Numbered from the stretch's first letter, positions 50,575-59,735 are shown. The stretch is DNA of 64,000 bases from an uncultured Bacteroidota bacterium (GCA_937928385.1 CALEZD010000103.1:37833-101832); one strand, 5' to 3'. A program made the numbers and translations. The notes: generated by a model not told the origin, from the sequence alone.

Positions 50575-51210
50575 ATGAAAAAACTTCTGGTTGGAACTGC
50601 TTTAATTTTAGTAGCTGTAGCGGCTTTGTATTCTTGTAATAACGGGCCTTATGATGCGCACCCTGACACTGATTATAGTGCAGGCCTTAACCCGTTAGAC
50701 CCTAAAAGCGGGGCCAATGTTTACCTTGGTTCTATTGATTCAAGAATCAACAATAAGAAATTGCTGTTTGCACCTGCGTTCTATTATGTAGATACCAACG
50801 CTGTTACGCATTTTGTAGCAAGGGTAAAAGACGACAGTATTTTTCACCGTACGATCAGGATTGCTTTTCCCGAGGGCACTTTTAATGCCATCGATACTTA
50901 TGAGGTAAATGCAGACGACGTTGCACCTGTTGTCAATTTCGTTATGCTGGATACAAGCCGTGTCGACCTTGCCGGCAGGAAGATATACAAGACGTACACT
51001 GCCAATACCAATGATGGGGTAGGTTACTGTATGTTCAATGTGTTGGGAAATGAGGGTGGCAACATCCGTGGCTATATGTTTGGTAAATTTTACAGGACAA
51101 TGCCTGAAAAGAACCTCCAGGACACGATTTCAATGGAATTCAGCAATTTCTATTTTGAAAAAATTAATTTCCCTGTACCTGCTGAGTATATACAGTACCT
51201 GCACAACTAA
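50575..51210 (+). CDS. Lipoprotein of unknown function
   Basis: A 211-residue lipoprotein with lipobox ALYSC (Cys21). The mature part starts NNGPYDAHPDTDYSAGLNPL, then an acidic beta-rich domain without known motifs; a single additional Cys (near 160) is present. I do not recognise the family. It has its own promoter and shares the strong bidirectional terminator at 51231-51267 with the converging DUF5723 gene. Expected to sit in the inner or outer membrane leaflet facing the periplasm. Confidence 0.78.
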   Translation: MKKLLVGTALILVAVAALYSCNNGPYDAHPDTDYSAGLNPLDPKSGANVYLGSIDSRINNKKLLFAPAFYYVDTNAVTHFVARVKDDSIFHRTIRIAFPEGTFNAIDTYEVNADDVAPVVNFVMLDTSRVDLAGRKIYKTYTANTNDGVGYCMFNVLGNEGGNIRGYMFGKFYRTMPEKNLQDTISMEFSNFYFEKINFPVPAEYIQYLHN

Positions 51211-51230
51211 ATAAGAGATTATCAATTGAT

Positions 51231-51267
51231 ACTAAAAAGGCTTCCACCAAGTGGAAGCCTTTTTAGT
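51231..51267. terminator. Very strong bidirectional terminator
   Basis: Perfect 17-bp stem: ACTAAAAAGGCTTCCAC (51231-51247), 3-base loop, GTGGAAGCCTTTTTAGT (51251-51267). It lies at the meeting point of two converging genes and overlaps the last codons of the minus-strand one. Confidence 0.92.
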
Positions 51268-52660
51268 ATCGCCTTTGTTCCTTTCTGAATTTCAACACAA
51301 GGCCTGCATACCCGTCTATGTACTTAAGTTTCGAACTCATAATGGTAGTCAGTGCGGATGATGAACCTATATAGAACGGGCCAAAACGCAGTGTTGCGCC
51401 AACGGCAAATGTCTGGTAGCCTATTACAGTAAATGGCAGTCCTACCTGGAAGTTTTTGCCGCCGTAGCTGGGTGTAACATTTATATAACTCACATAAGCC
51501 GGCCTGTACCTGTCTCCGCCATTCCCGCGCAGGTTCAGCAGCATATTCAGCGCAAAATTTATCCTGTTGCCTGCATTGTAATCTGCATTGAACCTGAAAG
51601 CCGTAGGCAGTCCCATCCTGAACTTTTCCGCCTGTTCACCCCGGCCCAGCAATGTGTCTCGTTCCAGTTTCATCATATATTCATTTATGCCTTCATGCTG
51701 CTGCTTCACCAGCAGGGATGTGTCGGTATATATATCCAACTGGTAGCTGCCGCTGCCGGTATCTGCTACATAACCGATACCCCCTAGGTCGGTAATAGAT
51801 GCCGCTATACTGAACAGGTAGGGTGTAGGCACATTCGGATTACCGTCAGGATGATATTCATATTGTACGCCTATATCCAATCCTAACCCCGACCTGCCTG
51901 CCCGTTTAAACCATGAAGTCAGGTCGTTTTGTGCATTATTATCAATGTATGGGCCTATATTATGTGTGTACAGTACATTTATATCACCTTGTATAGCTAT
52001 AGTATCACCGCTGTTGGTATAGGCCAGCTCGTTGGTATAGACACTGCCTGCTACAAAGCCCATCAGGTATTTTACAGATACACCCCCTTTCAGTATGTTG
52101 TAGTTATCATCGCGTAGCACCCTGCCATATGTAAAACCTACTTCTGCAAACGTATGGGTTGAATATCCGGCCTTATTAAAGGTAACAGGGTTGTTCACAT
52201 AAGTTTCCGGCAAACTTTGCCCAAACAGCCTGAACTCTCCGCTGGTAATATTACCGGCCCTGTGTAGTTGCCTTACACGTGTAAAGACACCGATATGATG
52301 TTCTTCCTTGTAGGCAAATGATATAGCAGGGCCGTTTATTTCCAGGTTGGCCCACAGGTGTTTTTGGTAGGTTTGCGGGTCGCGCAGGTAGTCTTCACCT
52401 TCTACAGCCTGTCCGTTAAATCCGTTGAATATAAATTTCTTGTAGAAGTAATAGGCATTGGTGCCGGCCATTGTATTTACAGAGAAGGGCATGATTTCCA
52501 TCCCGTTGGCTGAATTGTTTACCCAGGCAGGATTGGTAGGCATATGGTGTATGGAGGCGTATCCTGTGGTGTTGAGGCCAACGAACTGTTGGGCAAAACC
52601 GTTAACGGCAATGTGTAATAGCAGGGTAGTAACAGATATGCGTATAAATCCTTTTTTCAT
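51263..52660 (-). CDS. DUF5723-family outer membrane protein
   Basis: About 465 residues from the start at 52660, where the signal peptide MKKGFIRISVTTLLL begins; the frame is open up to 52729. The mature start QFVGLNTTGYASIHHMPTNP and PAWVNNSANGMEI resemble DUF5723 proteins, a family of Bacteroidota barrels related in layout to PorP/SprF. Repeated strand patterns continue to the C-terminus. The role is unknown, perhaps a type IX-associated or transport barrel. Upstream there is a palindrome TGTCGCGACA (about 52693-52702). It is the first gene downstream of the terminated rplL operon, where rpoB usually stands. Confidence 0.75.
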   Translation of the reverse strand: MKKGFIRISVTTLLLHIAVNGFAQQFVGLNTTGYASIHHMPTNPAWVNNSANGMEIMPFSVNTMAGTNAYYFYKKFIFNGFNGQAVEGEDYLRDPQTYQKHLWANLEINGPAISFAYKEEHHIGVFTRVRQLHRAGNITSGEFRLFGQSLPETYVNNPVTFNKAGYSTHTFAEVGFTYGRVLRDDNYNILKGGVSVKYLMGFVAGSVYTNELAYTNSGDTIAIQGDINVLYTHNIGPYIDNNAQNDLTSWFKRAGRSGLGLDIGVQYEYHPDGNPNVPTPYLFSIAASITDLGGIGYVADTGSGSYQLDIYTDTSLLVKQQHEGINEYMMKLERDTLLGRGEQAEKFRMGLPTAFRFNADYNAGNRINFALNMLLNLRGNGGDRYRPAYVSYINVTPSYGGKNFQVGLPFTVIGYQTFAVGATLRFGPFYIGSSSALTTIMSSKLKYIDGYAGLVLKFRKEQRRY

Positions 52661-52798
52661 TATCATCAATAAACCGGCTCGTGCTGCAATAATGTCGCGA
52701 CAATTTACAGATATAATCTGATGTCGCATTACATATACAACTGTTAACCGGTATTATTATGTTGTAAAAGGCTTTAGTTTTACATTGGTATGGCAAAA

Positions 52799-52828
52799 AT
52801 AAAGCCCCGTGAATAACGGGGCTTTATT
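52799..52828 (-). terminator. Terminator after rplL
   Basis: Stem ATAAAGCCCCGT with ACGGGGCTTTAT around a 5-base loop (52799-52828), followed on the minus strand by T-rich sequence. It closes the ribosomal operon and separates it from the DUF5723 gene. Confidence 0.88.
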
Positions 52829-52847
52829 TATTTTCTTTTGTTAAGAA

Positions 52848-53225
52848 TTAAGCTATCTCAACTTCAGCACCGGCTTCTTTCAGCTTGGCAGCCAGTTCCT
52901 CGGCTTCTGCTTTGCTAACGCCTTCTTTCACGTTTTTAGGAGCGCCATCTACCATTTCTTTAGCTTCTTTCAAGCCAAGGCCGGTCAGGTCTTTCACTAT
53001 TTTCACAACGTTCAGTTTGCTTGCGCCTGCATTTTTCAACACTACGTTGAATGAAGTTTTCTCTTCAGCAGCAGCGGCACCACCACCGTCGCCACCTGCA
53101 GCTACTACTACTGCAGCAGCAGCTGGTTCAATACCGTAATCTGCTTTCAATACGTCAGCCAGTTCCTGTACATCTTTTACAGTCAGGCTTACTAATTGTT
53201 CGGCTATTGCTTTAATATCTGCCAT
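52848..53225 (-). CDS. rplL: 50S ribosomal protein L7/L12
   Basis: Ribosomal stalk protein that recruits translation factors. The 125-residue protein has the N-terminal dimer helix ([18 protein letters not shown]), an Ala/Gly-rich hinge (about 36-58) and the C-terminal domain with [19 protein letters not shown]. Last gene of the operon, 96 bases after rplJ, with a terminator directly behind it instead of rpoB. Confidence 0.97.
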   Translation of the reverse strand: MADIKAIAEQLVSLTVKDVQELADVLKADYGIEPAAAAVVVAAGGDGGGAAAAEEKTSFNVVLKNAGASKLNVVKIVKDLTGLGLKEAKEMVDGAPKNVKEGVSKAEAEELAAKLKEAGAEVEIA

Positions 53226-53321
53226 CTTATGTTGTTTTTAATGATTTTAATAATAATTGTTCAAATATAGTTGGTCTTGGAAGCCATTGTTTAAAGTGCC
53301 GTTTTATACCCGGCAGGTAAC

Positions 53322-53933
53322 TTATTCAGCTGCCGGTGTATCCGTTTCAGGTGCATCATTTGCAGACGCATCTGTTGCAGGTGCATCGTTAGCCGGAGCT
53401 TCAGGTGCAGATGCTTCAGGAGCAGCCACTTCACCGCCTTTTTCGTGATGGTGCAACAATGCAGCAAGCACACGCTTGGCAGGAGATTGCAGCAATCCGA
53501 TAACCTCGCCGATAAGTTCGTTCTTGGTTTTGATTTGTGTAAGAGCAGCCAGTTGGTTGTCGCCTACAAACATATCACCGTTGATGAACGCCGCTTTCAG
53601 TACGGGTTTTTCAGTTTTCGAGTCTTTGCGGAACGAACTGATGATCAGCGCAGGCTCTTTCGGGCTTTCTGAGAACATCAGGGCGGTTACGCCATGCAAA
53701 GAGTCAAAAGTCCCTTTGAAGCGCTCTTCGTCCAGTTGTTCCAGTGCTTTGCGGATCAGGGTGTTCTTTGCCACCTTCATTTCCACGTTTTTCTCAAAAC
53801 ACACGCGGCGCAGCTTATTAGCTTGTTCTACCGTCAGTGCTTCTGTATTTGTTATATAGAAGTTGTTGTACTGCGAGAATTTCTCTTTCAGCAGTTCAAT
53901 TACTTCACCTTTTTGAGCAGTTGTCATTGCCAT
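53322..53933 (-). CDS. rplJ: 50S ribosomal protein L10 with acidic C-terminal extension
   Basis: Forms the base of the stalk and carries L7/L12 dimers. The first 165 residues match L10: YNNFYITNTEALTVEQANKL, MKVAKNTLIRKAL, then GVTALMFSESP and the C-terminal helix SPAKRVLAALL. Past residue 166 follows a 38-residue tail of Ala, Pro, Glu, Asp, Thr, with repeated APEA, NDAP and TDAS units and no basic residue. E. coli L10 ends at 165. The tail is encoded by imperfect short DNA repeats. The frame has normal codon use, so this is real coding sequence. Confidence 0.95.
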   Translation of the reverse strand: MAMTTAQKGEVIELLKEKFSQYNNFYITNTEALTVEQANKLRRVCFEKNVEMKVAKNTLIRKALEQLDEERFKGTFDSLHGVTALMFSESPKEPALIISSFRKDSKTEKPVLKAAFINGDMFVGDNQLAALTQIKTKNELIGEVIGLLQSPAKRVLAALLHHHEKGGEVAAPEASAPEAPANDAPATDASANDAPETDTPAAE

Positions 53934-53976
53934 TTCTGAATGTTTTTAAGGATGAATAAACCTTTCAATTTCACGT

Positions 53977-54672
53977 TTACGATGCTACACTTTTAGTATC
54001 AATAATCAAGCCCGGGCTCATAGTGCTCGCCATGCTGATGCTCTTCAGGTAAATCCCTTTAGCAGTAGCAGGCTTCATACGTACCAGTGTGTTGATCAGC
54101 TCCTGCGCGTTCTCAGCCAGTTTGTTCGGCTCAAAAGACACACGGCCTACAGACGCGTGGATGATACCGGCTTTGTCTATTTTGAAGGCTATTTTACCAC
54201 CTTTTACATCATTTACAGCTGCGGCTACATCGTTGGTTACAGTACCTGTCTTAGGGTTTGGCATCAGGTTGCGTGGCCCCAGTACTTTACCCAGTTTACC
54301 TATCTTAGGCATTACAGACGGGGTGGCTACTACTACGTCTACGTCAGTCCAGCCACTTTCTATCTTCTGGATAAATTCATCCAAACCTACATAATCAGCA
54401 CCTGCCGCTTTGGCTTCTGCTTCTTTATCAGGCGTACACAGTACCAGTACACGTTTGGTTTTACCCGTACCGTGTGGCAGGCTTACTGTGCCACGTATGG
54501 CCTGGTCTGCTTTCTTGGGGTCAACGCCCAGGCGGATGTGTACGTCTACCGAGCTGTCGAACTTGGTACAGTTTATATCCTTCATCATACCTGCTGCTTC
54601 TGCCAGCGAGTATTGCTTTTCTTTATCTACTTTAGCTTCTGCAGCTTTTCTTTTTTTGCTTAATGTTGCCAT
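53977..54672 (-). CDS. rplA: 50S ribosomal protein L1
   Basis: L1 stalk protein that helps release deacylated tRNA, and in many bacteria represses its own operon by binding the leader mRNA. The 231-residue product has the usual core: [58 protein letters not shown] and KTGTVTNDV. It lies 34 bases after rplK and 43 before rplJ. Confidence 0.97.
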   Translation of the reverse strand: MATLSKKRKAAEAKVDKEKQYSLAEAAGMMKDINCTKFDSSVDVHIRLGVDPKKADQAIRGTVSLPHGTGKTKRVLVLCTPDKEAEAKAAGADYVGLDEFIQKIESGWTDVDVVVATPSVMPKIGKLGKVLGPRNLMPNPKTGTVTNDVAAAVNDVKGGKIAFKIDKAGIIHASVGRVSFEPNKLAENAQELINTLVRMKPATAKGIYLKSISMASTMSPGLIIDTKSVAS

Positions 54673-54706
54673 TGTTACAATGTTTTAAATAAGGTGAACC
54701 AATGGA

Positions 54707-55150
54707 TTAATTATCCCAGGGAGCTGCGCCCTCTACGGTGAATCCCATACTGCGGGCAGTACCTGCTACCATGCGCATAGCGCTTTCTGTGGTAAAACAG
54801 TTCAGGTCTGCCATTTTATCTTCGGCTATAGCGCGCACCTGGTCCCAGGTCACCTTACCCACTTTTACGCGGTTGGGCTCTTTTGAACCTTTTTGCTTTT
54901 TAGCCGCTTCCATCAATTGCACCGCTGCAGGCGGGGTCTTGATAATGAAGTCGAAAGACTTGTCAGCATATACTGTGATAACTACGGGAAGAACTTTCCC
55001 CATTTTGTCCTGCGTACGAGCGTTGAATTGCTTGCAGAACTCCATAATGTTCACACCTTTCGCACCCAGTGCAGGGCCGATTGGTGGTGCCGGATTGGCT
55101 TGGCCGCCTTTACATTGCAGCTTTACAAAGGCACTGATTTCTTTTGCCAT
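54707..55150 (-). CDS. rplK: 50S ribosomal protein L11
   Basis: Part of the GTPase-associated centre on 23S rRNA. The 147-residue protein has [34 protein letters not shown], and the C-terminal RNA-binding domain ([34 protein letters not shown]). First gene of this operon: nusG and secE, its usual upstream neighbours, are absent. A -7 element lies about 100 bases upstream. Confidence 0.97.
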   Translation of the reverse strand: MAKEISAFVKLQCKGGQANPAPPIGPALGAKGVNIMEFCKQFNARTQDKMGKVLPVVITVYADKSFDFIIKTPPAAVQLMEAAKKQKGSKEPNRVKVGKVTWDQVRAIAEDKMADLNCFTTESAMRMVAGTARSMGFTVEGAAPWDN

Positions 55151-55246
55151 TTTTTTACTTTTTGGTGTTAACGAATTACCTGGTTTTTACACCGGGCGGT
55201 TCTCCCAAATACGATCTTTATAAGAGCAATATTGAGAATTGGACGG

Positions 55247-55254
55247 CAAAGGTA
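55247..55254 (-). promoter_or_regulatory. -7 element for the rplKAJL operon
   Basis: TACCTTTG on the minus strand (plus CAAAGGTA at 55247-55254). A CAA at 55271-55273 would be a TTG at a short 16-base spacing. It leaves a leader of about 90 bases that could hold an autoregulatory site. Confidence 0.55.
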
Positions 55255-55325
55255 GAGTTATTGCTCAAAACAAAAAAATAAAAATGCAAAAAATATCAAC
55301 CTAAAAGCACCCAATATACCCCGAT

Positions 55326-55356
55326 TTGGCAATTAGTTCAATAGTTCATAATTTTG
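55326..55356 (+). promoter_or_regulatory. Promoter of the ArsR-MFS operon
   Basis: TTG at 55326-55328, 20-base spacer, TAATTTTG at 55349-55356: exact consensus and ideal spacing. The start codon follows at 55371. Confidence 0.75.
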
Positions 55357-55365
55357 TGAACAATT
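55340..55365. promoter_or_regulatory. ArsR-type operator covering the -7 element
   Basis: AATAGTTCA (55340-55348) and TGAACAATT (55357-55365) are inverted repeats matching at 8 of 9 positions. The 8-base spacer is exactly the -7 element TAATTTTG. A dimer bound here would block RNA polymerase, which fits autorepression by the ArsR protein encoded 5 bases downstream. Confidence 0.65.
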
Positions 55366-55370
55366 AAAAT

Positions 55371-55703
55371 ATGGATAGCAAACACATATATAAGTTGCAT
55401 GCTGAGGTATGTAAGGCCCTGGCCAACCCGGTGCGGGTACAAGTGGTAGAAATACTCAGCGGTGGAGAACTCTGTTTCTCTGATATACTGGAGCAAAAGG
55501 GCGGACTAAAATCTGCTCTTTCTCAAAACCTGTCGCAAATGGTAAGTGCAGGGGTACTTAATGTAAGAAAAGATAGCAGGTGCAATTATTATTCCCTCAG
55601 TTCAGACAAGGTATACAAAGCTTGTCAGCTGATGCGGGAGGTGTTAGTGGACAACCTGGAACGGCAGAATACGGTTTTACTTAAGATGAAAGCTGAAGTA
55701 TAG
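55371..55703 (+). CDS. ArsR-family transcriptional repressor
   Basis: A 110-residue winged-helix protein: CKALANPVRVQVVEILSGGE, LCFSDILEQKGGLKSALSQN with the recognition helix, then VLNVRKDSRCNYYSLSSDKV. Two Cys residues (CKAL, RCNYY) plus a third (CQLM) could sense metal or oxidant, but no canonical CxCxxC motif is present. It starts 6 bases after its own operator and its stop is 5 bases before the MFS gene, so it probably represses itself and the transporter until an unknown ligand appears. Confidence 0.85.
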   Translation: MDSKHIYKLHAEVCKALANPVRVQVVEILSGGELCFSDILEQKGGLKSALSQNLSQMVSAGVLNVRKDSRCNYYSLSSDKVYKACQLMREVLVDNLERQNTVLLKMKAEV

Positions 55704-55708
55704 AGGCT

Positions 55709-57028
55709 ATGAGTAAGGACATACAATTGGGGTTAAAAGAAAATCGGTACCAGTTTTTTCTGCTGGTACTGGTCAACGCTTTTGTGGGCGGCATGGTAGG
55801 GCTCGAGCGGTCGATACTGCCGCAGATGGCGGAGCAGGAGTTTGCCATCGCCGCAAAAACTGCCTTGCTTTCCTTTATTGTAGTATTTGGTATTGTTAAA
55901 GCTGTGACCAATTATTACACGGGTACCCTGGCCAACAGGTTCGGCAGGAAAAACCTCTTGGTAGCCGGGTGGGTGGCGGGCATCCCTGTCCCCTTTATGC
56001 TCATGTACGCCCCCGACTGGAATTGGGTAATTGCCGCCAATGTATTATTGGGCATCAACCAGGGCCTGGCGTGGTCCAGCACGGTAGTGATGAAAATAGA
56101 CCTGGTAGGCGAAAGGCAGCGCGGATTTGCAATGGGGCTCAACGAATTTGCCGGTTATATAGCTGTTGCCGTAGTTGCATTTCTTACCGGCTGGATAGCG
56201 AGCGAGTGGGGGATAAGGCCCTATCCTTTCTACATAGGCTTTGTGCTGCTGGTACTGGGCTTGGTCACCAGTATATTTTTGGTAAAGGATACCAAACACC
56301 ATGTAGCCAAAGAAACTGCAACCAACAATATACCGCGGCTCAAAAATATATTCAGGGATACCACCTGGAAAGACAGGAACCTTGGCAGTGTAACACAGGC
56401 CGGCCTCATCAACAACCTGAACGATGGTATGATATGGGGTATCTTGCCTGTACTGCTAGCGACTAAAGGTTTTTCTATTCAGCAAATTGGTATTGTGGCA
56501 GCGGTGTATCCTGCAGTATGGGGTATAGGGCAATTGTTTACCGGCAAAATGGCTGACAAATTTTGCAAAAAAGATATGTTGTACACGGGTATGCTGCTGC
56601 AGGCTATTGCACTGGTGATGTTGGCGGCTGCAAGCAGTATGACACAATTTGTAATAATTTCTTCTGCACTGGGTTGGGGCACGGCTATGGTCTATCCCAC
56701 CTTCCTGGCTACAGTGGCAGAAAACACCCACCCGCAGGACAGGGCAAAGAGTATCGGGATATTCAGGCTTTGGAGAGACCTGGGTTATGCCATTGGCGCT
56801 GTGCTTACGGGCATCATTGCTGATATCTTCAGTATTAATGCCGCCATCATATTTATTGGTGTACTCACATTTGCTTCTGCTGCTATTATATATAAAAGAA
56901 TGAGTTGCAGGAACGATAGCTCATTGAAAATATGGGATTGGTTGACGAATAAAAAACATGCAGATGGCCCCTCAGGATATGCAACAGGATTACCTTGCAA
57001 AAGAAACCTTGCAGGGTTATCATGGTGA
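55709..57028 (+). CDS. Major facilitator superfamily transporter
   Basis: A 439-residue inner membrane protein with 12 predicted membrane segments. The loop between segments 2 and 3 has GTLANRFGRKNLLVAG, and its counterpart in the second half is GKMADKFCKKDMLYTG, both typical MFS loops; VYPTFLATVAENTHPQDRAKSIG follows segment 10. A 40-residue cytoplasmic tail ends the protein. Under ArsR control it may export a toxic compound or metal. Substrate unknown. Its end overlaps the converging gene by 9 bases. Confidence 0.88.
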   Translation: MSKDIQLGLKENRYQFFLLVLVNAFVGGMVGLERSILPQMAEQEFAIAAKTALLSFIVVFGIVKAVTNYYTGTLANRFGRKNLLVAGWVAGIPVPFMLMYAPDWNWVIAANVLLGINQGLAWSSTVVMKIDLVGERQRGFAMGLNEFAGYIAVAVVAFLTGWIASEWGIRPYPFYIGFVLLVLGLVTSIFLVKDTKHHVAKETATNNIPRLKNIFRDTTWKDRNLGSVTQAGLINNLNDGMIWGILPVLLATKGFSIQQIGIVAAVYPAVWGIGQLFTGKMADKFCKKDMLYTGMLLQAIALVMLAAASSMTQFVIISSALGWGTAMVYPTFLATVAENTHPQDRAKSIGIFRLWRDLGYAIGAVLTGIIADIFSINAAIIFIGVLTFASAAIIYKRMSCRNDSSLKIWDWLTNKKHADGPSGYATGLPCKRNLAGLSW

Positions 57029-58195
57029 AACATACTTAAACGCCCTGTAGCTACCCAGTTCAAGTCGCTTTTCGAAAGTTTTTACTCCTGTACGATGGTT
57101 TACTTCCAATATGTAAGGGGTATAACCGGGGCTTACCCCACCGCCAATAAAATACCGGTCGCCGAATTTCTGCACCGAACCTGCAAAACGAATGAAGTCC
57201 CCGGGTATGATGAAGGTTCGCACCGAAGTGATCATCCTGTTCTGCTCGTCTATATCAAATTCCAGCACGCGTGAATAATTCCGAATGTCGAGCAGGCCAT
57301 TGTCTAAAAGTAATATGGTCTTACCGTTGTTAATATACGTCGCATTATGCTGACGTAAAAACTGATTGTCTTCCTGCAATTCAAAGTCGCTGTTGATACC
57401 TCCTAGTTGCCACACTATGCCTGTGCCATGCCTGTTGAGCTTTATCAGTTGGTTACTGTTGCGGCAGGATATAAGCAAGTTGCCATCCTTTTCGTCCACC
57501 CACATAGAGTTGACATGCAGGTAGTCTGCTGCAATAGCGGTATTACTATAATTATTTCCCTCTACACTGGTAGCATACAATTCAGGATAGTCACTACCTA
57601 CCCATTGCCATATTACCCGGTCATCCAGTAGTTCCTGTATAACAGGTGTTACCACTTTGATACCTGTAGCAGGCAATAAATGTGCAGGAATATTATCAAC
57701 TGCCTTTTCGTAGTAGGCAAGCGTGATAAAATGGTTTGCACCCAGTACCAGGAAGTCGTGGTTTTCTAGTGCTGGTTGTGCTGCTGCATCAATACCATTA
57801 TGCGATACCAGTTTCAGCCTTTTCAACTCTCTGAAAGCCGTGTCTGTAATTATCCGGTACCCGGCGGCGTAAGGTATCTGTGGTATGGTATAAAAACCTG
57901 TATTGTGTAAAAAGTAACTGTAGTAAATTTTCCCGTCTACCTCCCATTTTCTGAAGTCGGACACGGCTGTGTCCTTGTCTGTCAGTTTGAGCGTATCGCC
58001 ATCGTAGTTGATGATGAGCAATACGGACCGTGTGTTGTTGCCAATAACTGGTGTATATAATATTTCACTGCTCATCATTTCTTCAGTATGCTGTGCAGGA
58101 TAAATATTTGCGCGCTCCTTTTTACATGAACTGGCCGGAATCAAGAATACGGCGATAACTATGGCCCATAAATTGATTGCAGGGTTTTTATCCAT
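57020..58195 (-). CDS. Arylsulfotransferase-like lipoprotein
   Basis: A 391-residue lipoprotein (lipobox PASSC, Cys24). The second half matches the bacterial arylsulfotransferase beta-propeller family: YLHVNSMWVDEKDGNLLISC, RNSNQLIKLNRHGTGIVWQL, QHNATYINNGKTILLLDNG and YSRVLEFDID. True enzymes transfer sulfate between phenols using a catalytic His; the HVN and QHNA histidines here are candidates, but activity is not proven. It faces the periplasm or the surface. No DsbA-type partner, often next to such genes, is seen. Confidence 0.75.
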   Translation of the reverse strand: MDKNPAINLWAIVIAVFLIPASSCKKERANIYPAQHTEEMMSSEILYTPVIGNNTRSVLLIINYDGDTLKLTDKDTAVSDFRKWEVDGKIYYSYFLHNTGFYTIPQIPYAAGYRIITDTAFRELKRLKLVSHNGIDAAAQPALENHDFLVLGANHFITLAYYEKAVDNIPAHLLPATGIKVVTPVIQELLDDRVIWQWVGSDYPELYATSVEGNNYSNTAIAADYLHVNSMWVDEKDGNLLISCRNSNQLIKLNRHGTGIVWQLGGINSDFELQEDNQFLRQHNATYINNGKTILLLDNGLLDIRNYSRVLEFDIDEQNRMITSVRTFIIPGDFIRFAGSVQKFGDRYFIGGGVSPGYTPYILEVNHRTGVKTFEKRLELGSYRAFKYVSP

Positions 58196-58292
58196 GATAT
58201 TTATGGTTGTTTATGTTAATCTACATAATCATATCGGGTAACTGAAAACATCTGTGACGAAATGGGAAAAATGCTGACTGAACGGGAATGCA

Positions 58293-59717
58293 TTAGTTTT
58301 TACTTATCTCGGCAATCGTAGCTTCAAACTTTCTGAAACGTTGCTTCAAATCCTTACGCAATTTTTCTTTTACAGCTTCCTCTTCTATAAATGAGTAGTC
58401 AATACTGTTGAATACAAACCGCTTGATATCTCCATACTTGATAGCAGGGTAGCGGCTAGCAAGCAGGATGTACTGCTCCGTCATGCTGCTGCGCAGCACT
58501 CCTGCATCGTCTGTATTGATAACAATAGGCACGCCGAATTGGCGGTACAAGCTGATGGGGTGGTGGTCGTTCTTTACTTTCAGTATAAACTCGTTACTAA
58601 CCAGGTTGATTTCGATTGCAATGCGGTTACCGGCCATATAGCGTAGCAGTTCGTATGCATCTGCCTCGTAGGGTATATCTACTCCGTGGCCTATACGTTT
58701 AGCCCCTGCTGTGTACACTGCTTCAGATATATGCCATGTAAGCTCCTCTGGCGGCACCATGCCCGGCGCCAGTTCCCCCGCATGCATAGCGTATTGTACA
58801 TCGGGGTATTGTTCGTGACAGAATTTATACATCTGCATGTGCAGCCAGTAATCCTTCATAGACGTTTCATGATTTTCCGGCGCTACAATATTCACGCCTA
58901 CTACCAGCGGACTGCTCTCGGCCGACTCGAATGCTACTACCAGGCTCCTGAATACGGTTAGCGGATCAAGCACGCGCACCACATAGTTTTGGTAGCGCAT
59001 GGTAAAGCGTTCATCATCTATTCCTCCCTCTCTATGCAATGCTGCAAGCTTGCGGTTAAAATCGTCTGCATATTTTTTTACATCCTGCTGCTGTAACCAT
59101 GTATAAATTTCCTGCAATAGTTTTTGTGTTCTGGCTTCATTGTACGCAGTCTGTGCATCCTGCAGCAGAGCGATGTATCGACTCATCTTATCCATGTTGA
59201 TATTGCAGGGTATGCCCTTAAACATGGTTTCGATATAACTTACATTTTCTTTGACAGCTCGGTTTTTCAGCTCCTGTAGCCCTTGTTTCAGGCTGTCGTT
59301 GCTGGTTACGCGGAAGTAATCGAAGGTTTCAAAAAACTGTTTGTCCGATGGATAGCTAATGCCGTTATAGTCTTTTACCGACCACTTTTGCATCAATTGT
59401 TGTTGGTAATAGGCCAGCGAATCGCCCAATGCTGAAAATCGTATATAGCCACCCCCGGCTCCCGTTGTATCCTTTACAACATGGCATGTGTGCCTGTTGA
59501 TGAAATAATCATTAGCAACGACCCTGTTTATATATGTTTCGGTATATATCGAGCCGCTGTAATGGTGGTGCAAATCACCCCCCTTGGGCATAGCCGAAAA
59601 GAAGGCCGCCAATGCAGCACGGTTGTTCCTGATAGTTTCCAGGTATTCATCAGCGCCTTGCGCATGTAGGTGCAGCGATGCAAGTGCAAGCAGTGTGGTA
59701 GTGATGGCAGCCTTCAT
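58293..59717 (-). CDS. Exported adenosine-deaminase-like enzyme (ADGF type)
   Basis: A 474-residue amidohydrolase with a signal peptide (cleavage after LHAQ), so periplasmic. Zinc ligands and catalytic residues of adenosine deaminases are in place: MPKGGDLHHHYSGSIY (His50, His52), YAMHAGE, RIGHGVDI and VINTDDAGVLRSS. The long N-terminal region and the KGG-LH start resemble the ADGF/CECR1 growth-factor subgroup rather than cytosolic Add. It would convert extracellular adenosine to inosine and ammonia for nucleoside uptake. It lies 18 bases downstream of the PadR/HAAS pair and may be transcribed with them. Confidence 0.85.
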   Translation of the reverse strand: MKAAITTTLLALASLHLHAQGADEYLETIRNNRAALAAFFSAMPKGGDLHHHYSGSIYTETYINRVVANDYFINRHTCHVVKDTTGAGGGYIRFSALGDSLAYYQQQLMQKWSVKDYNGISYPSDKQFFETFDYFRVTSNDSLKQGLQELKNRAVKENVSYIETMFKGIPCNINMDKMSRYIALLQDAQTAYNEARTQKLLQEIYTWLQQQDVKKYADDFNRKLAALHREGGIDDERFTMRYQNYVVRVLDPLTVFRSLVVAFESAESSPLVVGVNIVAPENHETSMKDYWLHMQMYKFCHEQYPDVQYAMHAGELAPGMVPPEELTWHISEAVYTAGAKRIGHGVDIPYEADAYELLRYMAGNRIAIEINLVSNEFILKVKNDHHPISLYRQFGVPIVINTDDAGVLRSSMTEQYILLASRYPAIKYGDIKRFVFNSIDYSFIEEEAVKEKLRKDLKQRFRKFEATIAEISKN

Positions 59718-59735
59718 AATAGTGTTTTGCTGCCA

